DNA of 64,000 nucleotides from Camellia lanceoleosa (GCA_025200525.1 CM045761.1:41982190-42046189), one strand, 5' to 3'; positions 1 through 11,374 are shown, counted from the stretch's first letter. Made by a program: numbers and translations. Notes: generated by a model from the sequence alone, not told the origin.

Positions 1-1137
1 AGGGTGAGAGAGGGAGAGTGTGATCAAGGGAAGTAGAGAATAAGAGGAAAAAAAAAAGAGAAAAAAATGATTCAAGAAGGTAAGAACACCTCTTCCTCTT
101 GCCTTCTCCAATTCTTTCACCATCCCATCCTATTGTTTAGATGCCCTCTTGTGTTGTATATTAATGGGAAATAGAGCATTTGGTGTGTATAAAAGTGTGG
201 GTTTGAGTTAGTGACATTGTCTTGCCAATCTGTCAAATTAAGCACTGCCATAACTTCTCAAATTTAAAAGAAATATCAAATTTATTTATTCCTCAATTCT
301 GAATTTAGTGTAGGCTATTTGGTGTGTGTTAGCGCTTGTGATAATTTTATTAGCCCCTAATTGTGTGTTTTTAGGGCTTGGATATTTTGTTTAAAAATCT
401 GGTCCCCGAGTCTTTGAAAAACAGCCCACTTCTTGCAATTTTATAAAATTTCAGAAAAATCATCTCAGGTTGGTTCTTTTAAACAAATTTAGGATTTTGA
501 GTCCTCTTTCCAATGGAATTTATTTGGGTGAAAATCATTGGGTAGATTGAGAGGAAAGCTAGCTTTCCCAAAGGGTGACAAATCTGGACAGGTTTTTGGA
601 TATAGCTTGTAGATGAATTTCTGGGGGTGCTGTGCAAATTTTGAGAATTGGAATTGAAACTAGATAGGTTAATTATTAGTTTTGTGCAATTTCAGCCCTA
701 ATTTGACCTGGAAGTATTTTTCCCAAAGCACTCTTTTTAGCCCCGCAGAACCGAACAGTGCTAGAAATGGGCGTTTTATTGTGTTATTTGTCTCTAAGTG
801 CTTCAAAGCATGCCTAATGTTATTTGCTTGCCTTACCATACTTATGTATGACTATCATGGGCTATATTTCCTCTCTTATGTTTGTCTCATGCTCTTTTAT
901 ATTACCAAATTACCGAATGTGACTAACTTCTTGGCAAAAGATCTAATAAATGGAAAATGGAAAGGGGTTGGTAATGGGTGATGTTCACCCTTGTGCTTTA
1001 GAATGATTTATGTAACATACATATGAATGACATGAATTATGATGGGATTAATGCCAAATGAGTTAAGTCTTGCGCAAGTAGTCTAAGCAAGCCGCTAGGT
1101 TGACACGGATGTATTCAAACTCTATGCGGTGGTTTCA

Positions 1138-1258
1138 GGGTGTAAGCGAGCCCTTTGGTATGGTATGTGCAGGGTGTAAGCGAGCCCTAGGCACGATTTG
1201 GTATGGTATGTGCAGGGTATAAATGAGCCCTAGGCACAATTTGGGTGTAAGCGAACCC
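1138..1258 (+). repeat. short imperfect repeats inside LTR
   Basis: The phrase GGGTGTAAGCGAGCCC recurs three to four times, partly with the linker GGTATGGTATGTGCAGGG. Copies diverge by a few bases. It lies within the LTR, and short internal duplications of this kind are typical of long plant LTRs. Confidence 0.6.
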
Positions 1259-1793
1259 ACTTGTTTGGCCGTCACTTTTGAGATCCATCAATGCCACTGA
1301 CAGGTAAATAACCAGAGGGTGGGCATAGGTGGTAAGGTCTGCAAAGCAGCAAAAGGGGGAGTTCTGAATAGTCCGGTGTTCAATCCTTGTGGTTGGGTAA
1401 AAGGATCTCTTTGGGGAATGCTAGATGTCTAGTCTAACTACTAATTCATACAACGTATGTTATGTTACCGAATTTGCTATGTGTATAGTTGACTGGTTGA
1501 TAGAAGATATAGGGGTGTGTGTGTGTTTTTACTAAGCATTCCAAGCTCATGGTGTGTCATGCCAGGTGAGGAGGCAGTTTACGATGGTGAAAGTTATCCG
1601 AAGGCAACCAAGATGAAATGTTGTAGCTGTGGTTTACTTGAAGACTTAGACTAGTAGTTTTTTTTTACTTTGACTTTTGGCATGTCAGTGTTTGTAATCC
1701 TATTGTGGAACACAAATGAATTAACTATGGTATTAACTTTGCTTATATGTGTATATTAAGATGTTTGGTTATCTATCTTGTTTGAGTTGTATT

Positions 1794-2163
1794 GGCCACG
1801 TTTGGGAAGTGGCTATTTTAGAGGCTTTTTGGCTATTTTAGTAGGCTATTTTAGTTTTTGTGTTTGGGAAGATGAGATGAATTTTTAGTTGAATTGTTGT
1901 ATTGAAAAGTGCATTGAAATGATGTTTGAATTTAAAATGACAAAGTTGTCCCTAACTTATAATTTTTTAAATTGATGTAAATGGGTAAAATGGTAATTTA
2001 GCCGTTGATGATGACTTTTGAAAGGTCAGTGATAGTGTAGGCCACGACCTACCTTAATCGAGCCTTTTTTTTTTTTTGTTGAAAAAATCTGATTTGGAGG
2101 CTTTTTGGCTAATAACTCAAATCAGGCTATAATAGCCTCAACCACGGTTTCCCAAACAACGCC
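1794..2163. mobile_element. MITE, PIF/Harbinger-like or hAT-like
   Basis: A 370-bp element with no coding capacity. Its ends form an imperfect terminal inverted repeat: the left end reads GGCCACGTTTGGGAAG, and the reverse complement of the right end reads GGCGTTGTTTGGGAAACC. Identical trinucleotides ATT flank it (1791-1793 and 2164-2166), compatible with a 3-bp target duplication as in PIF/Harbinger (Tourist) elements, although those prefer TAA/TTA. It sits inside an LTR, so it inserted after that element. Confidence 0.6.
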
Positions 2164-2213
2164 ATTATGTACTCCGATTTTTTTTTTGTCATGAATTTTG
2201 GGGCATTACTAAT

Positions 2214-2225
2214 TGGTATCAGAGC
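2214..2225 (+). other. primer binding site (tRNA-iMet type)
   Basis: TGGTATCAGAGC complements the 3' end of plant initiator methionine tRNA, the standard minus-strand primer for many plant Gypsy and Copia elements. It lies a few bases after the LTR end and fixes the element's plus orientation. Confidence 0.85.
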
Positions 2226-3180
2226 CATAGGTTCAACCCTTAACCCACGCGTATCGAGTTGTGATTTGAGATATCCTTGTCTCCTACGTTATTATATTCT
2301 ATTAACATTATACTATATCATATTAAAGGTGGACTAAAAAAAAAAATTTTTTTTACCTACCGTAGGATGGATTCTATGTTGGAAAGCATTGATGACTGGG
2401 GAGTTTTTTGTTTCCAGAATAGACGGGCAGTAGCTGTCAGTCCATAAAGACTTAACCGATGATGTCAATTAAGAGCGGAGCGCGTGATAAAGAAAGCTAT
2501 TCGGAAAACAGATGAGGACTTTTCATACTACACCACGTAAGCAAGACGGGCATTGGTACGCCGACGCCTCTAGTGCAAATACCGGGAGCTTAGGTTTGTT
2601 CTACAGATAGAGCAAAATGGTCGGACTTTTGCCGAGCTTAGGCAAGAGGTATTGGCTGAGGATTCGCATTCGGTGATGCGTCGCATTGGACCTAAGAGTC
2701 GTGGCTCTCATCATCCTGAGTTAGAGGTTCCTATTGTCTCAGTACTTCCCGGAGCTTCCCCTACATTCCCTATAGAAGTGTCATCAGAGTACTCCCCTAC
2801 ACCAACTCAGCAGTTTCCAGCCTCCCCGGCATATGCTCCTTTACCACCTAAGGACCCGGACGAGGATCCCGAAGAAGACCCAGAGGAATCGTTTGACTTA
2901 GGGCTGTAATAGTTGTGGGACAAACCTTTTTGTGTACTTTTGTAAATATTGTTTTGTGTGGTTGAAGCATGTTTTGTTTTGGTGTATACACACTACATGC
3001 TAACCTAGATAGTGTAACCTTTTGTAAGAAGTTGTTATATACATAAATATAAAATATCTATCTTGTGCATTTCAATTCAATCGTGCTACCTTGCGCACCC
3101 TTGTATCGTGCTATTCTACGCATTTGCACTGCCTTGTGCATCTCAATTGCAATTTCATCGCACTATTTGTGCACTCTCGC
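2226..3180 (+). mobile_element. internal region of a non-autonomous LTR element
   Basis: The sequence following the primer site shows no zinc knuckle, protease, reverse transcriptase or integrase. It holds one short ORF (2652-2909) and, from about 3070 to 3180, loosely repeated phrases such as CGTGCTACCTTGCGCAC. The junction with the Ogre-like material to the right is not sharply visible. A LARD-like or internally deleted chromovirus is the likeliest reading. Confidence 0.5.
2652..2909 (+). CDS. short Pro/Asp/Glu-rich ORF of an LTR element, unknown function
   Basis: An 85-residue ORF with no recognised domain. The open frame continues upstream of the first ATG to about 2590, with residues like ELRFVLQIEQNGRTFAELRQ, so the true protein probably starts earlier and the ATG at 2652 may be internal. 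The middle is proline- and serine-rich. The C-terminus is a strongly acidic tail with DPDEDP and EEDPEE repeats ending in FDLGL. It lies where gag would lie, but no gag hallmark is present. It may be a residual structural protein of a non-autonomous element. Function is not assignable. Confidence 0.4.
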   Translation: MAEDSHSVMRRIGPKSRGSHHPELEVPIVSVLPGASPTFPIEVSSEYSPTPTQQFPASPAYAPLPPKDPDEDPEEDPEESFDLGL

Positions 3181-3450
3181 AGTCTAGGAGACCTCAAAAT
3201 CCCCGGTCTAGGAGACCTTAAATCCCCGGTCTAGGAGACCTCAAAATCCCCGGTCTAGGAGACCTTAAATCCCCGGTCTAGGAGACCTCAAAATCCTCGG
3301 TCTTGGAGATCTTAAAATTCCCGGTCTAGGAGACCTCAAAATCCCCGGCCTAGGAGACCTTAAATCCCCGATCTAAGAGACCTTAAATCCTTTGGTGTCT
3401 AGGAGACCTTAAATCTTTTGTGGTCTAGGAGACCTTAAATCCTATAAAGG
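3181..3450 (+). repeat. tandem minisatellite with hairpin units, about 24 bp
   Basis: About eleven or twelve consecutive copies of a 22-26 bp unit built on GGTCTAGGAGACC followed by TCAAAATCCCC or TTAAATCCCC. The GGTCT...AGACC core is a near palindrome, so each unit can form a small stem-loop. Copies degenerate toward the right end. Tandem arrays near the 3' end of the internal region are a known habit of Ogre/Tat elements, and the Ogre-like LTR downstream supports that placement. Confidence 0.9.
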
Positions 3451-3819
3451 CGCAATTCCTTTGGTGTTTGTCGTGCCCGAACGACTTTAGGTGGTCTGGT
3501 ATAGCCACTTGCCTGTGATTGCAATGAGTTCCTAAGAGACCAACTGCGACGGTGGAAACTAGAGTTCGAATGGCGATGCTTAGAACGCAAAAGGTTTGGA
3601 ATTTCCGAGACTAAAGTCTAGTTTAAATACCCAGGGGTGTATCCCCGGCTTGAAATCTGCATGGCAGCCCCATAGGTTGAGGTAGCGGGTATGCGCCTCA
3701 ACTCTGGATACTAAATCAACCTAGTCTGTCACCCCGTTGGAGAACAGGGAAAGTTGTGAATATGATCAGGAAAAAAAGGGGCATCTGTGGCCCCTTTGTA
3801 AGCAAGAAATCATTCTACC

Positions 3820-4300
3820 TTTCCTCCTTTCGTGTGAGACGCGTTTGGATCTCAAATACTTCATTCGCGTGAGATGTGTTTGGATCTCAAGTTCGCTTTC
3901 CTCCTTTTGCGTGAGACGCGTTTGGATCTCAAATACTCCTCTCGCGTGAGACGCGTTTGGATCTCAAGTTCACTTTCCTCATTTCACGTGAGACGCGTTT
4001 GGATCTCAAATACTCCTTTCGCGTGAGACGCGTTTGGATCTCAAATACTCCTCTCGCGTGAGACGCATTTGGATCTCAAGTTCACTTTCCTCCTTTCGCG
4101 TGAGACGCGTTTGGATCTCAAATACTCCTCTCGCGTGAGACGTGTTTGGATCTTAAATACTCCTCTCGCGTGAGACGCGTTTGGATCTCAAGTTCACTTT
4201 CCTCCTTTTTGCGTGAGACGCGTTTGGATCTCAAATACTCCTCTCGCGTGAGATGCGTTTGGATCTCAAGGGCACTATTCCTCCTCTTGTGTGAGACGCA
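3820..4300 (+). repeat. tandem array, about 35-42 bp units
   Basis: About a dozen copies of a unit carrying CGTGAGACGCGTTTGGATC, alternating between two spacer types: AAATACTCCTCTCG and the longer AAGTTCACTTTCCTCCTTT. The core GAGA...TCTC arms are complementary, again giving a small hairpin. The alternation suggests a higher-order unit of about 77 bp. Confidence 0.9.
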
Positions 4301-4640
4301 TTTGGATTGTAAACAGGTTAAAAATAGCAGGTGAGCCTGTTTGTTTACACCACCCCTCCTCCTCTCATGTGAGACGCGTTAGGATTGCAAACCGATTAAA
4401 AATAGCAGGTGAGCCTGTCTGTTTACACCGCCCCTTCTCCTTTTGCGTGAGACGCGTTAGGATTGCAAATCGGCTAAAAACATCAGGTGCGCCTGTTGTT
4501 TACACCCTTTCCTCATCTCGCGTGAGACGCGTTAGGCCGTTGATTCACTCGGTTAAAAAATATCAGGTACGCTTGTTGTTTACACCATCTTTCCTCCTTT
4601 CGCGTGAGACGTGTTAGGTTGTTGAGGTCATCCCTCTCTT
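4290..4640 (+). repeat. tandem array, about 70-80 bp units sharing the previous core
   Basis: Five copies of a longer unit that keeps the CGTGAGACGCGTTAGG core and adds ATTGCAAATCGG, TAAAAAT, AGCAGGTGAGCCTG and GTTTACACC. This is an expanded version of the preceding unit, suggesting that the array grew by capturing neighbouring sequence. Confidence 0.85.
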
Positions 4641-4915
4641 GCATGATCATAAGTTTTTCAAAAACAACCGACTTCGCGAAGCGTGTAAGTCCAACTTTCA
4701 AACAGCATTTTGAGCATGTCACTTGCATTTTGCCCCTGAACTACGCTGGTTTGATTTCTTGCAAAGGAATACGTAGGCAACCTTCGGGTTCAACCACTTG
4801 CATTACATCTTGTTTGTTTGCCCAAGTCTTACGGCCTTGTCAAAAGGGTCATCTTTAGGCTTTGACATTCACTCACGTCATGAAATGACTTTGAGCTCTG
4901 TCAAAGAGAGGCAAC

Positions 4916-7869
4916 TGTAGACACCTCATTTTGATCGGCCCTAAGACTTGGGCGCTTTCTTTTGATTACCCGATGATGACAATTAGAATATGTTTCTCAC
5001 AAAATTCTCAGTAAGAAAGATGGAATTTAAGTTTTAATCCCAACCTTTACCCATTTTTTGGCCAAACTATTTTAGACCTTAAAATCATCTTTTCAAAATA
5101 TGTTTTTAAAATGTTTCTACAATGTCCCGAGGCTCCCATTTCGATTAAAATATTGCACTTTTCAGTAAACCGAGTAAGGACAAAGTGGAAATAAATGGAA
5201 GGGAGGTGAAACTTTTTGAAAAATATTTAAAAAAACATCTTCTTATAGGTTTGGAGTTGAAGGAAATAGGAGAGGATGAAAGAAAACTGGTTTAGGAAAA
5301 GGATGAGTATCAAATCATTAAGAAGGAAATGAGCAGCCTTTACTAAATTAGGCATTTTTCTTTGTACACTTGGAATTTAAATGTAAGGCCACCACCATTG
5401 GAAAGTAGACTTCTGGGGCTTCAATTTAGACCCAAGAACCACCTCAGACCAAGTCCAATATGGGGGAGATATGCCCATTTGAAGTTGGACTTAAAAGTAG
5501 ATTTTGTTGACTCGGCCTAAAACAACAATAGCCCATTTTTTCTTGGTTTTGGTTCGGTTGGGACAACCCATTTACCTATTTTCTGAGCCATTCAAGTGCA
5601 TCCACTCATCCTCCATTATACCTAATCATCCCCTATTGTCAAAAAGAGGTTTTGTTTGCATTCATAAAGGAGTATCCCATGCAACCACCTTGAGAATTTG
5701 CCCTCCTATCACATTCTTGTCTCTCACCTTGTCTCCCACCTTCTTTTTAACCTTTACTCTCCCTCATTGCCTATATAGAATGATCATATTGTAAGAGAGA
5801 AGGACCACGAAATTGAAGAGAAAGGAGTGAGAAAAGAGTGAAAAAAAGAGAGAAAATTAAGTTTTTTAGCCAAAAATATTCCTATCTTCCATATACACCC
5901 CATACCTTCTATAGCTACTGAAATTCCTCATTTCCATACACCAAAACCACTCCAAAAATTCTGATATAGCCAAAGATCAATTGCTTTGATCATAAGAAAG
6001 AGTGTTTAGTGATTGAAAGTGAGAAAAACTAGAGAGTTAGCCACTTTATATACCACAAACTCCATAAACTCCATAATTTTGAATTGAGGATTTGAAAACA
6101 CACTTCCTACACTTGAGGGTGATCAAGAGGAAGTTTGGAAATCAAAAAATTCAATCTTTCTTTGGAAGGTGAATCGTTAGTCTTTCATTTTCTTATATTT
6201 TATATCTTATATTTATTTTCATGCTTCTTATTTCATTGTGTTTTGTTATAATCTAAGTGGTTTGTTTATCTCATATTTATTTTCTTACTTTATATTTCAT
6301 AGTGTATTGTTATAATCCTAGTGGTTTGTTGAGCTCATAATTATTTATTTATTTATTTATTTTTATTCGCATGCTTTAATTTCATATTAGTTTTGTTGTA
6401 ATCTTGCATGTTTTACCTCATATATATATTTTTTTTCGTGTATTAGTCTCATATTAGTTCTGTTGTAATATTGCATGTTCTATCTTATATTTGTTTTATT
6501 GCTTTAGGTTTATGTTGTGAGTTTGCACTTTTTATTTTATTTTATTTTATATTTGTTTTCTTATTTTTTTTTAATCTAACTGGTAGTGGCTAGTTGAGCC
6601 ACCTACATATTTTTTGTTTGTTCATTTTCTTGGTTTCACAACAAGATAGGTTTTTCTTGGCCTAGTTGGCCGGCCGGTTAGCTTCTTCCGAACAAGATGG
6701 TGTAATCTCCCTATATTGATCAATTTTCGCCGGCGGTTCTAAAGAACATGAAGCTTTTATTTTATTTATTTTTTTATTTTGAATGTATTGTGAGATTTTT
6801 ATTTTGTTGTAATATTCTCCTCATCTCTCTCTAATTTGATTTGTAATTATTCTTTAAAATGTTGTAATAATTCCCCGCCCCGCTTCTTTCTATCCCGTTC
6901 TTTTACTTGCTTTCTTTATTTGTACATAAATATCATATTTATTTTTCATCATAGTTATGCTTTGCATCCATGTTTCATGCATCTTGATTCGGCTAAGTTT
7001 GCATTTGTGGATTTAATTAATTCCTATGTGATTATGTGCGCTACCTCGTGTTCTTGAGATGATTCACATATCATATTTTAGAAGCCGAATCTTTAGTTGC
7101 ATCTCATGAGTGAATTGCATTAGGATTTTGTATATAAGATCATGCATATTTTACTAACTTTGTTTTGTAGTTTAATCGTGGGACGTCAAACATGTAAGTT
7201 TTTATGCTTTAGCATCCCGTTTGTGTGTGTTTTTCTTGCTATGTCTAGCATTCTACCATGAGGCTATTTGCTTATGTGATATAACTCTATGAATGTCAGT
7301 GAATGGAGGTTGTGTTGTGTCGCTTAGTTTGGAATGATGTTGATTTTTCATGCTTGTAAACTCAATTTATTTGGGTTGTATATCGTCAAAACTCTTTCAA
7401 AATGCATGATATCAAATTGTTCCAAAATGAATGGCATAGTCTATACTTGTATGCTTCATATAGTAAATTTTAGGATTTATTAACTAATCAGAACATGAAC
7501 ATATAAAGAAAATAAAAGTCATATCATGGTTTAGTAGAGGCCGATCTTTTGATCGGGTGAGCGGGGGTGCTTATTATTGACCTTCCCCTCTCATGCCTAA
7601 GGTTCCGAGCCAAGCATCCTTGGTTACGATGAACAGTGGCCTTGGCACTAAGTCATGGGTTTCCTAATTTTCCAAAATATTAGGTGGCGACTCTGAGATC
7701 TGATGACACAGTCCATTTTTGACAAAATTGCAATAAAATAGATTTTCACTAAAAGTTTCCAAATCTGGACTCTCATCTACGTTTCACATTGAACTCATGA
7801 GACTAGATCAAAGAGATCTCGGGAGTCCGAACTGTTTAACGCGCGCGGGTACCCCCAAGGCATGTTACA
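4916..7869 (+). mobile_element. Ogre/Tat-like 3' LTR, 2.95 kb
   Basis: Starts TGTAGACACCTCATTTTG right after a polypurine tract and ends near GGCATGTTACA. The same start and the same 3' module are found, reverse-complemented, in the solo LTR at 13823-18047. A plausible TATA region is CCTATATAGAATG near 5770. The motif TTAGGTGGCGACTC at about 7679-7692 resembles an Ogre primer site but lies about 180 bp before the LTR end in this copy (about 230 bp in the other). No matching 5-bp duplication is seen across its ends (GCAAC against ATGAA), and upstream internal sequence is present, so this is a 3' LTR rather than a solo LTR. The interior is T-rich and non-coding. Confidence 0.7.
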
Positions 7870-8060
7870 ATGAATTTTGTGGGCAATGGAATCTAGAGAA
7901 AATTTCAAACAAAATCGTGCTATAGGTGTTAGAAACCAATGATCGGGGTAGCCTGATAATGACAAATCAGTACCCAAAAAACCAAACAGTGTAAAACAAA
8001 GAAACAGGAACACTAGAAACTGTGATAGGAATCTAGGTGATGAACAAAAAAAATGAACAA

Positions 8061-8520
8061 CTTTGATACCATGATATGATATGATATTAAAGAGAGATAA
8101 ATGAAGAGAAAAGAGAAAACTCTTGTATTAAATTCAATAATCAATGAATAGAACAAACTCCTTTATATAGGAGAGAAGATAAGTATATATAAGGAATACA
8201 CTGTACTACACAGATAAGACATATGTGTATAGAGAATGCGCTATAGAATATATTGTATTGCACAGATAAGGCACATCTATACAGAAAATATGCTATAAAA
8301 TATACTATAGTTAAAATTTTTAATATATTTTGGAAAAATTATAGCCATCTATTCTATTTTTTTTTTTTTTTTGAAAAAATACAATAGTGGTTGGTTGGTG
8401 CCCTTCCCAAGAGATTATTTTGTGGTCCAGAGCACCACGTAACCATTTCTGTCATCATTCATAATTCATCTTGTTTCTTGTTGTTCGTTAATCATCAAAT
8501 ACAAAATCATGAGTCATACA
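8061..8520 (-). mobile_element. Copia-type LTR remnant with primer site, minus strand
   Basis: On the minus strand a promoter-like stretch with TATATAAAGGAG (about 8160-8175) is followed by a sequence ending ATCATATCA and then TGGTATCAAAG (8071 down to 8061), a tRNA-iMet-type primer site. This is the order U3-R-U5-PBS of a Copia 5' LTR read leftwards. The LTR boundary at 8072 is well supported. The other boundary, placed near 8520 at CATACA, is a guess. The internal region is cut off within about 190 bp (7870-8060), where no gag is visible. Confidence 0.5.
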
Positions 8521-9012
8521 TCCTCCTCCAATCACATCACACATGGGGCACTATATGATTGTGTCTTAAAACTAGCAAATACCTTATCATACTCTCCATC
8601 TAATTGTTCAAGATTCAATATTTGAGACCAAACCGTGATAAAGTAATCCCTTGTAAATTTCCTAATCCCAATATAGATGGTTTAGCTTGCCTTTGATGAG
8701 GCCGATAACGAAATTAGTCGAGATACGTGTATACTTGCATGGACACTTCTAATTGTTGAACTAAAAAAAAATACATTTAGCATCACACTTTTAACATAAT
8801 TAAAGTGGTTTTTTTTTGACATTTTAATCCACATAAAGTTAGGTCATTTTTTTAGTGTTCATTACTGATAGTTGTATTGTTTTTACTAAATGTATATTTA
8901 TGTTTATTTATTTGAATTTCCACCTTTCATCTTCATTAATTTCAATTATTTTAGCGTTACTAAGAAAAGAGTTAATGTAATTATGTTAAAAATATAAGCT
9001 TTTATATATTTT
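8521..9012. other. AT-rich spacer, nothing recognised
   Basis: No coding region, RNA gene or clear repeat boundary is visible. Base composition is strongly AT-rich with homopolymer runs. It may belong to the degraded Copia copy or to older intergenic DNA. Confidence 0.5.
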
Positions 9013-9359
9013 GGGTAAATCACAAATACACATATTGAGATTTGTTTAAAATACAAATTATCTCTTGTGGTTTGGAAAATAATAAGTATCCCCTTGTCAG
9101 AAATTTTTTATTTAACAAAATTAACTGAGAAAATAAAATTTCTAACTATTGTCCTATACAATGACAAAATTACCTAAATCATTAATTGAAACAAATTTTT
9201 AACATCATTGAAAACTGTTAATTGACATAATGATTAATTAATAAAATGGGTCATTTGTTATAAAATTAGAAATTTCAAAGGGAGAGATATAATATTCAGA
9301 ACTACAGGGAATAAATTATATTTTAAGAAAACCTGAGGAGGTTTATTTATAATTTACCC
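9013..9359. mobile_element. MITE with long terminal inverted repeats
   Basis: A 347-bp element with inverted ends. The left end is GGGTAAATCACAAATACAC; the reverse complement of the right end is GGGTAAATTATAAATAAACC. Similarity between the arms continues for roughly 100 bp, so the element is largely a foldback. Elements starting GGGTAAATTACAAATA are a common plant MITE type, often assigned to Mutator-like families. The target duplication is obscured by flanking T runs, so the superfamily is not fixed. No ORF. Confidence 0.75.
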
Positions 9360-9631
9360 TTTTTTTTTTTTGCAAATCTCAAAAACTGTGATGTAATTTG
9401 GTCTCAAAATATAGCCCCAAATGGCCTACTTTAGTGCCTCAATGGGCTTTAATGATGGCTCATTAACCTGCTTGGGTTTTTTTTTTTTTAAATTCAAAAT
9501 TAAAACATTAGATTGCTTTTTAAATTAATTTCCCAAATGGGTCAAAACGGATTTGTAAATATGTTTTCAAATATGTATTTTACAAATATGTTTTCAAATA
9601 CGTATCTTACAAATACGCTTTTTAATTCAAA
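9360..9631. other. AT-rich spacer with AAAACGTATTT-type motifs; target region of Element 1
   Basis: Contains several degenerate copies of ...AAATATGTTTTCAAATA... and AAATACG. The same motif family occurs at 29501-29600, 36753-36920 and 42590-42760. Element 1 inserted into this block at ACTAT. No coding content. Confidence 0.55.
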
Positions 9632-9636
9632 ACTAT

Positions 9637-11374
9637 TGTAGAGGGTTAGAAATTAAGCCCCAAACTAAATATGGGCCTAAGTACTGAGGTCGCCCCAAAG
9701 AGACGACCAAGAATGAAAAAGGAGCATGGGCTAAAGCCCAAGGGAAGTGGGCCAACAGTGGGTCGAAACAGGTTTGACTCGTCAAGGGTCCAAGTAGACT
9801 CCACAAGGAAAATGCCTAAGTTAAGTTGAGGAGGCAACAACTGCAGTGGTGAAGTTGCGGAGGGAACATGTGCAGTGGGAAAGTTGCTGAGGCACTTTGC
9901 CTCAGCGTTGCCATTCCTAATATCTTTGGTTCCGCCATCATCCGAAGTTGTTGAGGGAAAGAGAAAGCCAACGCAACTAAGTTGCAGAAGTAACACTTGT
10001 GACGGCCAAGTTACGGAGGCACTTTGTCCCAGCGCCGCAACTTTAAGTAATGTCGGTGCCGCCGCCATTCCAATTAATGTTGGTACTACAGCCATCTGGA
10101 GTTGCTGAGGAAAGGAGAAAACCGAAGCAACTAAGTTGCAAATGCAGTATTTGTAGTGTCCAAGTTACGGAGGCATTTTGTCAGCACCGCTATCTCTAAT
10201 ATCTTCGGTCCTGCCATCTGAACTTGTCGCGGGAAATGACTACCGTAGAAACTACGACCGCAGTAACCACGACCGCAACAACTAAGTTGCAGAGGGAATA
10301 TCCTGCCAAGGTGATAGCAGCCTTTGAGAAAGGCCTCTCTTTGCAAGTAGAGGCTGATGCTTGGCACTGATAGCATGCTCTAAGGCATTACTAGCGTAGG
10401 GTTGATAGTAGTCCCCCAAAGTTTATTTAACTTGGTGTTGATAGTAGGCCCCAAGACTTACTGGTTGGAACTTATAGCAGGCCTAGAGATACCAATTTAC
10501 CGCGGCAATCCTGCGAAGATGGAAGCCGGGTAACCTGAGCATAAGAGACTCCTTTTCCATTACCCAGGTCATGGACATACCTTAGTCGCACAGGCAGGAC
10601 TAAAGAAGCCCCCCTGGGCTTGGTACTAAGGCATAGCACGGCTGATAGCATACTTGGTTGTGGCCTTCACCCTGGGAAGCTGGGGAGTTTGTGGTTAGGT
10701 CGTTAAGGGTGGAGGCTTCGCTGAGGTGAACCCGAACATAGCCGGTAGTAGGCTAATAGAGTCCTGAGAATGCATGTACTGACCAAATAGAGCTAAGAAG
10801 GCAAGTGCAGTGACAAGGTTCACCGCTGCAAGTGCACTTGCTGAGGTTCAGGCTGAGAAGGCAAGTGCAAAGGCAAACACTCTCACCGCAACTGCACTTG
10901 CTGAGGCTTGAAAGGGGAGTTGTAGCGGCAAACACTCCCGTCGCAATTACACTTGTTGAGGCTAAAAAACATAATTGCAGAGGCAAACAAATAGTACACA
11001 GTACATGTAGAGAGACACGTGGCACCTTTAGCCTGGTGGCTTAAGGCGAAATATTCTGTGTGATCCTTAGGGACACATGTCTTCTCTCTTTTTAGCTACT
11101 TGGTGTCCTCTCAATGCCAAGAAAAAAAGCCTATAAATAGGACCCATTTCTCAAGGTTTAACAAGAGGAATTTTGGGGATTTGGGGGAGATGCTGCCTAT
11201 TTTGGTACTGCCATACACTTCTTCTTGAGCTACTTGCTTCACCCTCACCTAGCTACATACTCTCCAACTCCCATACAGTCGTTGCTACTCATTCCCCAGC
11301 CACTTCCACCATTATTGGACTATTAGCATAGTTTTGCCTCTCTAATCACCTTTCTAACCTTGAACCTCCTTACA
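9637..11374 (+). mobile_element. Element 1 5' LTR
   Basis: 1,738 bp, TGTAGAGGGT to TCCTTACA, matching the 3' LTR at 26753-29495 throughout. A TATA box TATAAATAGG lies at about 11131-11140 and probably drives the genomic transcript. The U3 carries internal repeats: about three units of roughly 140 bp from 9840 to 10290 built around CAACTAAGTTGCAGA, and about three units of roughly 65 bp from 10800 to 10990. It lacks the 1,052-bp hAT insertion of its partner and has the single target site CTTCCACC, so it serves as the empty-site reference. Confidence 0.93.

Larger units (their letters stand above)
1..2210 (+). mobile_element. Gypsy-type LTR, 3' part (5' end outside the window)
   Basis: The segment ends at about 2210 in a GGGGCATTACT-like LTR terminus, immediately followed by an initiator-tRNA-Met-type primer binding site, so it reads as the 5' LTR of a plus-strand LTR element. 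No TG start is visible, so the LTR probably begins upstream of the window. A 370-bp MITE (1794-2163) lies inside it close to its end. Long LTRs ending in GGGGC(A/G)TTACA with a Met primer site are common in plant chromoviruses of the Tekay/Del type; that lineage is inference because no pol remains. The ORF at 682-981 resembles no protein I know and is taken as chance. Confidence 0.6.
3451..4915 (+). mobile_element. 3' internal region of an Ogre/Tat-like element, with polypurine tract
   Basis: Non-coding 3' region between lost pol and the LTR at 4916. It contains two tandem arrays (3820-4300 and 4290-4640). At 4720-4815 there is a block with CTGAACTACGCTGG and AAGGAATACGTAGGCAACC, which I recognise as a conserved pre-PPT block of Ogre-type elements. 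The polypurine tract is AAAGAGAGG at about 4903-4911, just before the LTR. Pol is missing here, so the left part of the element was deleted or replaced. ORFs in the arrays are products of the repeats. Confidence 0.65.

Noticed and set aside
682..981. 99-codon ORF near the left edge
   Set aside because: No motif, within an LTR, hydrophobic chance composition.
3181..3450. CRISPR-like regular repeats
   Set aside because: Spacers are absent; the units are head-to-tail and the sequence is clearly plant retroelement DNA. It is a minisatellite.
4146..4858. Arg/Val-rich ORFs (for example 4291-4617)
   Set aside because: They repeat with the tandem unit and have no domain; products of the array.
7679..7692. 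TGGCGACTC as a genuine primer binding site ending the LTR at 7676
   Set aside because: The solo LTR at 13823-18047 contains the same motif well inside its termini, so the LTR extends past it.
8520..9012. Possible small RNA or host promoter in the spacer
   Set aside because: Nothing beyond AT-richness supports it.
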